Assembly (NCBI GenBank): GCA_001579985.1
Contig: LRSR01001675.1
Coordinates: forward strand, 1 to 25,807
Length of the DNA: 25,807 nucleotides
Direction: 5' to 3'
Source: Hypsibius dujardini
Lineage: Eukaryota; Tardigrada; Eutardigrada; Parachela; Hypsibiidae
Positions 17,889 to 25,807 of this stretch are shown piece by piece. The translations under genes and the position numbers were made by a program. Every line of letters starts with the position of its first letter. The stretch's first letter is position 1. Under the pieces are notes generated by a model, which was not told the origin of the DNA, searched no databases, and saw only the letters and a program-made list of their open reading frames with translations.

Positions 17889-19008
17889 GCATCTTTTTGG
17901 CCTTTTAAGTCACGAACCTTTTCCAGCTGGTTTGAAGAGTTTACAAATCATCCTGCAACGCTATCCGGGCATAATGCAACAGTCACAGCTCGTCTTCGTG
18001 CCGGGTCCGATGGACATCGGCATCACCGGCATTTTGCCGAGGTACAGAGTCCGTGCCACTTCTTAATGGAGATGTTCGATAAATTCATCTAATCTGCCTT
18101 TATTCATCTTCCTAATGTGCGGCATATTTGCAGGCCTCGACTGCCGAAGAATTTGACAAAGGACTTTGAGGCAACCATCGCGAAGGCCATCTTCACCACC
18201 AACCCGTGTCGAATTCAGTTTTGCACGAGGGAGATTGTGGTGATGCGGGAGGACATTTTGACTAAGATGTGCCGGACTTTAATTAAGGAACCGATCCCGG
18301 ACGGACGGGAGAGTCGATTCAAGAATTTGACGCTGAATGTGGGTTGAGTGACGGTTTTTCTGTTTGCCTATCTTCCTGCCTGTGTCTATCTGTTTGTCTA
18401 TTTCCCTTGCTGCCATTCTATCTCTTTGTCTGTATGAGTACTCGTGACGGTTTATCTGGCTATTGCCGTCTGTCTGTCTTTCCGCTTACCTGCCTGCCTG
18501 CCTGCCTGCTTGATTGCTTGTCTGCCTTCTTTCAGTTCAATTGTTCATGTACCCTTCTTGCTGTTTGATTTTCCACTTTCTCTGCTTGTCCCTTCATCTG
18601 TCACGCTGTCTGTTTGTATAACACTTTGTCTGAATCCCTCTGTTTAGCAGTCTGTTCTTCCCCGTTCTTCTTCACCATGCTATTCGTCTCATTGCCTATT
18701 TCTCCAACTGACAATGTATCTGTGTACGATGTGGTAATGTAGCCTCGTTTTAGCTAGCCAAAACGATCCTCTCGCAAGGCCACCTCTCTCCCCTGCCGAC
18801 CCACGTCCTGCCCGTCTTCTGGCCATACGACCACGCCCTCCGCATGCCCGTTCTTCCGGACATGGTCGTCGTGGCGGACATGCAGGAGCCGTTCATCGAG
18901 AGGTCCTCCGACTGCCTGGTGGCCAGTCCCAGTTCCTTCCCGCGGCACAAGTACCAGTTCCACGTTTATTGGCCGTCTCAGAACACGATCGAATTGAGCC
19001 AGATTTAA
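14594..19008 (+). CDS. POLE2: DNA polymerase epsilon subunit 2 (B subunit)
   Basis: This is the non-catalytic B subunit of the leading-strand replicative polymerase. Twelve exons join in frame: 14594-14643, 14894-14994, 15316-15391, 15457-15540, 15591-15684, 16259-16327, 16725-16993, 17334-17475, 17539-17659, 17927-18041, 18134-18338, 18754-19008, giving 526 residues, against about 527 in human. The N-terminal domain starts MSTVKKYFKLRGINIG, as expected for the family. The OB-fold region has YHLEDPTGAIQLE and FILAEGWYDEKVFH. The inactive phosphoesterase domain has MADVWLD, FILCGDF, VFVPGPMD, TTNPCRIQFCTREIV and ILSQGHLSPLP. The donor of exon 7 could be 16993 or 16987; both keep the frame. The intron 17476-17538 is inferred because reading through it would insert 21 residues absent from the family. 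Confidence 0.94.
14693..14810. mobile_element. Small foldback element, POLE2 intron 1
   Basis: Its left end gtacacacatggcc is matched in inverted orientation by the right end (ggccacgtttgtac). The inner sequence caatactgggtg and the block gttcgaactctgtt resemble the element in POLE2 intron 6, so both look like members of one foldback family. It lies in the intron 14644-14893. Confidence 0.6.
15011..15295 (+). repeat. 160-bp tandem duplication in POLE2 intron 2
   Basis: The sequence starting tttcgtaccgcttgattgat at 15011 starts again at 15171 and remains similar to about 15290 with scattered substitutions. The unit is itself rich in TGAT/ATCA. It fills most of the intron 14995-15315. Confidence 0.85.
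15715..15880 (+). repeat. TGAT tetranucleotide tract, POLE2 intron 5
   Basis: Degenerate TGAT units (gattgattgatt) begin about 30 bp after the exon ending at 15684. The rest of the 574-bp intron 15685-16258 is AT-rich, with a CGTA run at about 16169-16189. No coding sequence is seen there. Confidence 0.85.
16335..16654. mobile_element. Foldback element, POLE2 intron 6
   Basis: The left arm begins cacacatggccaaaattttg and the right arm ends in a close inverted copy (cccaaaattgtgaccatgtg). Similarity continues about 55-60 bp inwards. It starts only about 8 bp after the donor at 16328 and shares its terminal sequence with the smaller copy in intron 1. Confidence 0.7.
17000..17265 (+). repeat. 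CAGA tetranucleotide tract, POLE2 intron 7
   Basis: Degenerate CAGA units fill the intron 16994-17333. The tract keeps the upstream exon frame open past the true donor, so the Asp/Arg/Gln/Thr-rich extension seen on translation is not protein. Confidence 0.85.
17476..17538 (+). other. 63-bp in-frame, stop-free intron of POLE2
   Basis: It starts gtaaca and ends gcacag, is 21 codons long with no stop, and interrupts DVWLDRPE / VLEKLEAVF. Removing it restores the family alignment (WLDxxEVLEKL) and brings the total to 526 residues. Confidence 0.8.
17705..17895 (+). repeat. TCTG tract, POLE2 intron 9
   Basis: TCTG/CTGA units, including ctgactgactgactgactg at about 17751-17769, fill the intron 17660-17926. 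The open frames are repeat artefacts. Confidence 0.8.
18355..18660 (+). repeat. Degenerate TCTG/TGCC tract, POLE2 last intron
   Basis: Pyrimidine-rich TCTG and TGCC units occupy the intron 18339-18753 before the acceptor ttttag at 18748-18753. No coding sequence is supported. Confidence 0.75.
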
Positions 19009-19014
19009 TCGTTT

Positions 19015-19020
19015 TTTATT
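19015..19020 (-). promoter_or_regulatory. Candidate polyadenylation signal of ELOVL-A
   Basis: TTTATT on the plus strand gives AATAAA on the minus strand, about 95 nt past the ELOVL-A stop codon. It is only 7 bp beyond the POLE2 stop codon, so cleavage would be expected within the last POLE2 codons. Confidence 0.45.
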
Positions 19021-19114
19021 CTCATTTTTGCCTCTTTATCTGAGCACTTGTTTAGATTACTAAGGAATTCGTGAAGGCATTTTTGCTGAGTTGTGAAATG
19101 AGTGAGTGAGTTTC

Positions 19115-21512
19115 TCAAAGTTCCTTCTTCTCGGTTTCGTGCGGCTGTTCCGGTTGGGTTCGCTGTGTGCGTCCTCCGCGACCACCGTGTTTCTTGCCCT
19201 TGATGTAGGCCTTGATGTAGAAGTTGGTGAAGAGGACGACCAGCGAGCCGAGGAAGCACAGCTGGATGTAGGCGAGGACAGGCGGGAAGTCGCAGGCCAC
19301 CACCAGGCCGTAGACGTTGTTGGTGAGGAGGAGGAAAAATTGCAGCTGAAAAAACCACCATCAAACTAGAGATTTTGTAAGCTGGATCAGGATCACAAAA
19401 TCCATTCAACCAAACACATACAGGGACACAGGCAAGGAGATTTGGAAAATCGAGATATACAGATTACAAACATCAAGGCACACGAACATACAGACAGACC
19501 AAATGAGGGACTAGGACTACCGACAGGCATGCCTGTTTGGTCATCTGGCAGACACGTAGGGGGAATTCGACAGACAGGCGGAAAGACACACAGACCAAGA
19601 GACTTGCAGACACATAGAGGAACACACACAACGGACAGACTGACAGGCAGGCATGTACAGTAGACAGAGGAATAGACAGACAGACCGATTTACAGACATC
19701 CGACGAACAGACACTCGGACAGATAGAAACTGAAAACGGAACATACCAGTTGCATTTGAGTCAAGTATTTCTTCCACCACAAAAACGGTGCCAATTGTGG
19801 GAACAACGAAAGCGCGTAGTATGCATACATTACCACATGGCTGAAGCAAATGAGAACGATACGTACATTAGTTAATATTGTTTAATTCATGCTGCATTGG
19901 GGAGAGTCTTACACAAAAGCATTAATGATCGGTCCTTGGAGGGCTGCAAGATATCAAGGAACTATGGTAAGTATCCTAATCATACACGTAGATAGAAAAT
20001 GGAGTCGTGGATGCCGCATATCTCCATGATCCTAAGTTCCTTACCAAGGCCGCAAGGGCCGAGCAGAGTGACGAAGTAAAAGCACGGCAGCATGAAGGAG
20101 TGATGCCAGGTGTGGAGGACAGTGATCTGGTTGTTTTTCTTCCGCAGCACCATGAACACGGTGTCGAGGAACTCGATGGCTTTCGAGACAAAATACCACC
20201 AGATAACGTTCACAATCTATTCCAATGAGAAGCTTAATAAATTCGAAGTTCGAAAAAATATGAAAAACAAGTCCGAAAAAGTTGACCATAGTCCCTGGAG
20301 GAATAAGGGATGAATGACGGCTACTAGCTTAAGGAATTACTTACCCGGATATCAGCAGGAGCATAGGAAAGTTTATACGGATCACAAAGATATGAATAAC
20401 CGGATTTCCAGCTTTGAGTAAGCATCTGAAAAAATAGGCCCTCTCTATAAATCAGTAAGGTGAAATTTACTTGATCACTCATTTAAGGCGCTCCAAATCC
20501 GCTAAATTTGTTAAAACTCCTGAAGCGTGTGACAGCTGTAAAATCAAAGTCTCTGAGGTTTGCCTTAGAGTTGCAGACTCTACTAACTACTAACTTACCG
20601 AATGCAGGCAGGTTGTAAGTTAGTAAAACTTTAACCGTTTTCAACAAAATGTAAAAGAACCTCCAAATTCCATCGAATTCCGCGCCGGATTTCGACCAGC
20701 ATTTCACAATCTTATTGCGATATTAAATGCGCATGTGCTTCTAACAGGAAAACTCACCAGATGGGGATTCAGGAGAAAGCAACCAAAATTTATCTGAAGT
20801 TTTGCAGGACAATTATTATTCTAATTTAGGCTTGCAATTTTTAGCTAAATTTTTTTGCCGAAGTTTCAGCAATCGAATAAAAATTGATTACGGGATTTAA
20901 ATAATTTCTTTTGATTGTCGTCATCGATTCGAAGGCAAGCGAAGCTGAGAAACATGCAATAATCAGTCCCACTTTAATGGGGAAAATATAACTAAAGCGA
21001 CTTGTATGCCTGCTCATAAACCGATACCATATTATGCTGATACCTTGTACCCACACTGAATGCTCTACCTTGTACCCTAACTGAATGCTCTACCTTGTAT
21101 CCACACTGAATGCTCTACCTTGTACCCACGCTGAATGCTCACCTCAAGACACATCCACAGGGAGAAGATGGAAATGGCCACGTTGTAGATGAACATGGGC
21201 CATTTCAGTTCGAAGGCCTTCCGCTTGGCCATGATCCGCGGTCCCACCACCGCCATGACGAGGTAGGACGCCGTCAGCAGGAACATCCCGCCCATGTTCC
21301 GCATAAACAACATATCCCGTGTGCGAGCATCTGTGTCAGTTATTGAGCAATTGTTAAGAAAAAATCCGTAGAAAATTACCTGGCCCTTCTACATGAACGC
21401 TATCAAGGACGTTGAAGAACTGATCCGACTTACCTGAACGCTGATACAGATCTTCTGTGATGTTGTCGTAGTACCGCAGTAAACTGCCCCAGGTTGTCGT
21501 GTTATTAGCCAT
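19115..21512 (-). CDS. ELOVL-type very-long-chain fatty acid elongase, copy A
   Basis: ELOVL enzymes are multi-pass ER proteins that carry out the condensing step of fatty-acyl-CoA elongation. Seven minus-strand exons join in frame: 21512-21434, 21330-21143, 20425-20345, 20216-20045, 19943-19913, 19840-19747, 19345-19115, giving 291 residues. Family motifs in order: [31 protein letters not shown], the catalytic histidine box LHTWHHS (residues 150-156), [14 protein letters not shown], and [14 protein letters not shown]. The protein ends EKKEL, a KKXX ER-retrieval signal. The start was chosen because MANNTTTW matches MGNNTTTW in copy B; an in-frame Met further up (21635) lies upstream of a TATA-like site. 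The KKNNQ motif resembles the ELOVL1/4/7 group rather than ELOVL3/6; chain-length preference cannot be read from sequence. Confidence 0.93.
19470..19745 (-). repeat. Degenerate CAGA tract, ELOVL-A last intron
   Basis: Interrupted CAGA/CACA units fill much of the intron 19346-19746, ending just before the donor of the exon 19840-19747. No coding sequence is supported. Confidence 0.75.
20426..21142 (-). other. ELOVL-A intron 2
   Basis: This 717-bp intron carries a 25-bp tandem array at its donor end. The rest is unique-looking AT-rich sequence. A 74-codon minus-strand open frame at 20483-20707 has no family resemblance and no exon support, so I do not annotate it. Confidence 0.6.
21041..21140 (-). 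repeat. Four 25-bp tandem repeats abutting the ELOVL-A exon 2 donor
   Basis: The plus-strand unit taccttgtacccacactgaa plus tgctc repeats at 21041, 21066, 21091 and 21116, ending 2 bp from the exon 2 boundary at 21143. On the sense strand each unit ends aaggta, resembling a splice donor. Confidence 0.9.
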
Positions 21513-21560
21513 ATTTTCGCGTGTTGGAATGGAAAAATCCCGAATCCGAAAGGGATTGTT

Positions 21561-21567
21561 TTTTATA
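21561..21567 (-). promoter_or_regulatory. TATA-like box upstream of ELOVL-A
   Basis: The minus strand reads TATAAAA about 50 nt upstream of the chosen start codon. That spacing leaves room for a short 5' UTR. The assignment is by motif and distance only. Confidence 0.35.
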
Positions 21568-22436
21568 AATAATATTATACGTATACAATCTCGGCAATAA
21601 TAAACAAGGGTGTGTGGACGTCCCGATCGACTCAAGCAGTGGCCAATCTCTTAAAAATATAACTCCCCGCAAACAAAATAATTCCCCGCAAGAGGCACAA
21701 AGAGGAACCTTTTTTCACGAAAGAAAACAAAATTATTCACACGCGGTTCTTGGCCAAGGAGAATAAGTGGACTGCCGCGACCCACTCCGGTTCGAGAGCC
21801 AGTACTGTACAGATAATGGAGATATAAGTCAGTGTGACAGCGGGCAGAGAATGGACCGAGGGGAATATAAATCACGATGATCGCACGCGACTTTTAATCT
21901 GGCGTGACTTTTCCACAGAGGATTATACGGTTTAGTAGTTAGTATACAGCATGCATGAAGAAGGGGTGAGGAAACTCTAAATGACAGCTGTTCACGACGT
22001 CTGCCCTGGAGGTAAGAAAGTGTCAAGAAAGAAAGGGAGCAAGCTGTCTACGAGGCAGACTGTAAGCCGCAATCGAGATAGATCTCAGATAGGCATCAAA
22101 CTTATTCAAGTACGTGCATGCAATTAGCTGTTGCAAACTGACACAATGGACCCAAGTTCAAGGGTACAGTGTGCATTTGTAGGAAACCGAAGCAGTGGCG
22201 TGTTGCCTCTTGGTACACGTACCGGTTCGGCCGATGCAGATGCTCTCGTGTTTCGCCAGAGGTAAACGGTACGTGATATGTTACGAGGTAAATGAAAAGT
22301 AAGAACTGCTGATAAGAGAAAACTAAAACTGCCGAATGAAATTGGGACGGCCAGAGCTAGTTTCAGCTTAGGACTGCGTGAAAGTGTCCTTAAATATTTA
22401 AATAAAATCTAGAGACGCGCTCACAAAGACAGATCT

Positions 22437-22610
22437 TTGTCTGCCTGCCTGCCTACCTGCCTACCTGCCTGCTTGCCTATCTGTCTGTCTGTCTCACTCT
22501 CTCTGTCTGCCTGCCTCCATGTTTGTCTGTTTGTACGTCCTTCCGTTTGTTTGCCTGTCTAGTTGTCTGTTTGTCTGCCTATCCGTTTATCTGTCTGTTT
22601 GTCCCATCCT
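22437..22610 (+). repeat. TCTG/TGCC tract in the ELOVL spacer
   Basis: Degenerate TGCC and TCTG units lie about 260 bp past the stop codon of ELOVL-B, in its likely 3' flank. No coding content is supported. Confidence 0.8.
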
Positions 22611-22866
22611 TCGACTGATATGTTAGTTCCGCAATGCACTACTGAAATCTGGGTGATCAGTGGAACAGTCCTGTAAAGCTCTCGGCCAAGGTAGGCGACA
22701 GTTAAAAAGTATAAACGGTTGATAAGAAAAAGGCTATTAAAACACTTGGAACTGACCTAAACGTGTCTGAGAGACTGAGCGAAAGGCGGCCTTGAAAAAA
22801 AATTGAGAAGAACGCGACTGCATGTAGCCAGGATGCAGAAGAAAGAAAAACGTAGGTGTGAAACTG

Positions 22867-25246
22867 CTAGAGCTGTTTCCTTTGCAGCCGGGATTCTTTG
22901 GAAGTTGCCTTGGTGGAGTCGCGTTTTCGGTTGATGTAGGACTGGACGTAGAAGTTACCGAACAGGACAATTAGCGTCAGAAGGAAGGCCAATTGGCCGT
23001 AGATGATGACGGACGGGAAGTTGCAACCGCTGGCGATGGAGTAACAGGAGCTGATTGCCAGGATTACAAATTGAATCTGTAAAGAAAAAAGCGATCTACT
23101 AAGGTATGTTTAACAGTAATTTATTTAATCATGAAAAGAATAAATCTTTTAACGAACGTCCGCAAGGTGAAACTTTTGTTTCCTAAAGATCTTAAATGGT
23201 CTTTGTGAGGATCAGCCTAACCATGGATTCAATAAATGTCCGTTTTCTACTCTTAATAGTTTGAATAGCCCCCAGCCCAGCGACAATCTGCATATTCGGC
23301 TATAAATTTTGTCTGAAATTTGATCTGACGTTTAGTTTTTTAAGATCTTTAATCTATCTGAAAGTCATGTCTGTCTGTCTGATCATCTAAGCTCTACGTC
23401 TGATCTTCTGCATGGCTGTCTTATCACCAACTTACCAAGATTCTTGCTCAAATGTGTCTGTCGGATGGTGTATCTGTCTGCCTATGCCCAATCTGTTTAC
23501 ATGCCTGTGTGCCTGTCTGACTGGCTGACTGTCGATCGTCCGTCCGTTTGTCTTCCTTTTGCCCTCTTTGCCTATATGCCTGTATGTCTGTTTGTCTGCC
23601 TGCCTGGTTGACTATTCGGGACTGTCTGTATGTCTGCCTGTTTGCCTGTCTACCTGTCTATCCCTCTGTCGGTCTGCCTGTGTGCCTATCTGTCGTCCAT
23701 CTGCTTGTCCGTCTGTGAACTCACCAGCTGCATTTGTGTGAGATATTTCTTCCACCAGAGATAGGGATGAAGCACCGGGAACAGTGAGAGGGCATAGTAC
23801 CCGTACATCACCACATGCCTTTAGATCAAAATAAATAGATAAAATGTCAGATTCTGAAACAACACATTTTTAGACTTAAACAGCCTTACACAAAGGAGTT
23901 TATGATAGGTCCAGGAAGGCCTGTAATTTATTGAGAGGTACAAGAGGGATAAGAGTTTGTGATGATGATTTATCGAGACGACGCGAATTCGTTCGTACCT
24001 TGACCACACGGTCCGACCAGGACGGACATGAAGAGGAACGGCAACATGAAGGAATGATGCCAGACGTGGAGGAGCGTGATCTGGTTGTTCTTCTTCTTCA
24101 GCACCATGAAGACCGTGTCGAGGAACTCAATGCCTTTGGAAACAAAGTACCACCAAAGTACGTTTACTATCTGCAACAAATACGTGCAGTGTCTGTTAGA
24201 AAAGCTGTTGAACTCTCGCTGTTTATGCATAAATAACGCATACACACCCGAAGTTCAGCTGGGTCGTAGGACAGCCGGTAGGGATCGCAGAGGAATGTAT
24301 AGCCGGCTCTCCAGGTATTGACCACCATCTACATGCCAACACATAAAAAGGTTCAACTGCTTATACCACAGCACACTGATGCTCGTATCCCTCGAATGAG
24401 TTTAAAGTAAAAAACTGTCCATCTTTCGACTTTCCTTACTTTGAACTCACGTGCACTAAAGGGTTTTGAAATGATGCCGTACATTATTCTCATCTGTATC
24501 TTTACACGCATTTAGAGAGTGACAGCTGAGAGCGATTGTCTACGTCATGCCGATTGTCTACGTCTTTTCAACATTAAGACATGTTTGTAACGATTAACAA
24601 CGATTCTTGATTATGTCGTTCACACAATGCGCAGCGCCTGAATTCTCTCACGATAAAAAAGAAACGTACCTCAAGGCACATCCACAGGGAGAATATAGAA
24701 GCTCCGAGATTGTACGCGAACATCGGCCATTTGAGATCGAACGCTTTCCGGTCCGCCATCACGCGAGGCCCGACCACTGTGAAGATGATGTACGCGAGAG
24801 TGAGGAGAATAACGCCGCCGAAGCTCCGCATGAAGAGCATATCCCGAGTCCGCAAATCTGCGAATGAAAAACAACCTAATGTTTATCTGTGCTGAACTGG
24901 ATCTGACGGTTTGTTTACGTTCATCTGTCTGTCAGTCTGCATGCTGACTGCCTGTTTCTGTATATGTTTGTCTGTCTGTCTGTCTGTCTGTCAGATTGCC
25001 TGTCTGCTTTTATGACTGCTCTGCTCGACCATCTGTTGCCTGCTTAACTAGATGTTTCTCTACCTGCTTGGTCATCTGAACATGTGGTTTGAATGAAAAC
25101 GTCAGCTCATTATCGTCCTGGCCACTCTTCCCATCATGCTGAAGCGAAACTTAACTTCAAGACTCACCGGAGTTTTCATAGATTTTCTGGTTAAGATCAT
25201 CGTAAGAAGCCACAAGGGCAGACCAAGTAGTAGTATTGTTCCCCAT
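22867..25246 (-). CDS. ELOVL-type very-long-chain fatty acid elongase, copy B
   Basis: Seven minus-strand exons join in frame: 25246-25168, 24857-24670, 24328-24248, 24170-23999, 23920-23890, 23818-23725, 23076-22867, giving 284 residues. Exons 1-6 have exactly the same lengths (79, 188, 81, 172, 31, 94 nt) and phases as copy A; only the last exon differs (210 against 231 nt). Motifs in order: MGNNTTTW start, [31 protein letters not shown], histidine box LHVWHHS (residues 150-156), [28 protein letters not shown]. The C-terminus QRKQL keeps one lysine at -3 but lacks the double lysine of copy A. The two genes lie head to tail, 1354 bp apart, and are clearly tandem duplicates. The copies are most alike in exons 1-6 and diverge in the cytosolic tail. 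Confidence 0.93.
23360..23715 (+). repeat. Degenerate TCTG/TGCC tract, ELOVL-B last intron
   Basis: Pyrimidine-rich TCTG, TGCC and TGTA units fill the right half of the intron 23077-23724. On the sense strand of ELOVL-B this reads CAGA, the opposite of the tract in the same intron of copy A. The rest of the intron is AT-rich with no feature. Confidence 0.75.
24915..25080 (+). repeat. TCTG tract, ELOVL-B intron 1
   Basis: It includes about six clean TCTG units near 24967-24992 within the intron 24858-25167. Confidence 0.8.
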
Positions 25247-25807
25247 CCTTCGACCGACAAGTTGTACTGGATAATCCAAGCGATAGCAGTAAATTAGTTT
25301 ATCGAAACCCTAAACGCCCATGAAAGAAAGCCCAAAAGAAAAAGAACACTAAAAACGGGAAAAATGCCCGATTTGCGCGCCGCCTTTCAAGGTCGGTCAA
25401 TATGATATCAGCACAATTGGCGAACCGGCATGTCTGGGTTCTCGACATCAGCCTTATATTTAATCCATGCACTGTATGCCCACCGTAACGATTGACGGGC
25501 ATCGTGCATGTAATCATGCGGCACTGCCATGCGTGCCTGAGCCATGCTTGATGGGTGCCTGGATAGGTGGGAAAACACATCGCCTGAGGAGTCTCCGCTA
25601 TAGAAACGTCGATAATAGTGAATAGTCACCGGCTGGCACGACCGGAAGGTGTGTTCAATGGAAAATTGCACACGGTGGATAAGCTTGATTTACTTAACTG
25701 AAACAGTGCACGCCGCAAAGAAATGATTATAGCTATCGCTGACGCAATGTGATGCACTATACCACTGACAAGGACCATGACGTCGTGGAAGATTAACGCT
25801 CTAATCA
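25247..25807. other. Upstream flank of ELOVL-B
   Basis: This should contain the ELOVL-B promoter. No TATA box is convincing. A minus-strand open frame at 25408-25671 is discussed under findings; nothing else is recognised. Confidence 0.5.

Larger units (their letters stand above)
21513..22866. other. Spacer between the ELOVL paralogues
   Basis: This should hold the ELOVL-A promoter and the ELOVL-B 3' UTR. Apart from the TATA-like site and the TCTG tract at 22437-22610, I see no gene, RNA or element. Confidence 0.6.

Noticed and set aside
21513-21635. An upstream in-frame Met extending ELOVL-A by about 41 residues.
   Set aside because: The extension has no counterpart in copy B, which starts with the matching MGNNTTTW, and a TATA-like site lies within the extension.

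Overview
The window is nuclear DNA from an animal with a compact, intron-rich genome. Every gene is split by GT-AG introns, several only 50-71 bp long, and the recognisable products are metazoan: Crumbs, DNA polymerase epsilon subunit 2 and two ELOVL elongases. There are no prokaryotic operons, RNA genes or CRISPR. The gene set fits a small ecdysozoan-like invertebrate. A tardigrade is my best guess, but this sequence alone cannot prove it.

Layout. (1) 1-4153, + strand: the 3' part of a crumbs gene (seven exons, 694 residues), ending in the transmembrane helix and the short FERM/PDZ-binding tail; the gene begins left of the window. (2) 5047-11630, - strand: a complete six-exon gene for a 1096-residue secreted protein I do not recognise. 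It has a signal peptide, an acidic/Gln-rich propeptide ending in a furin-type RFKR site, a Gly-rich stretch, eight and a half copies of a ~63-residue Tyr/Thr/Gly repeat, and a Gln/Ser/Gly-rich tail. Its only cysteines lie at the two ends of the mature chain. This is the best candidate for something undescribed. (3) 11631-14593: a divergent intergenic region packed with mobile-element debris: a hAT-type non-autonomous element with perfect 8-bp target-site duplications, hairpins and tandem arrays. (4) 14594-19008, + strand: POLE2, 12 exons, including a 63-bp stop-free intron that reads in frame. (5) 19115-21512 and 22867-25246, - strand: two tandem ELOVL paralogues with identical seven-exon structures. 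(6) 25247-25807: upstream sequence with one unexplained open frame.

The genes do not form a pathway. Crumbs (apical polarity), POLE2 (replication), ELOVL (lipid elongation in the ER) and the repeat protein (extracellular, probably structural) are simply neighbours. Crumbs and the repeat gene converge, as do POLE2 and ELOVL-A, whose stop codons are only 106 bp apart.

Most long introns and spacers carry degenerate TCTG/CAGA tetranucleotide tracts. Because these have no stops, they produce many false open frames rich in Leu-Ser-Val-Cys. Exon boundaries were set by hand from GT/AG sites, phase continuity and family resemblance. All five coding chains stay in frame to their stop codons with the coordinates given.
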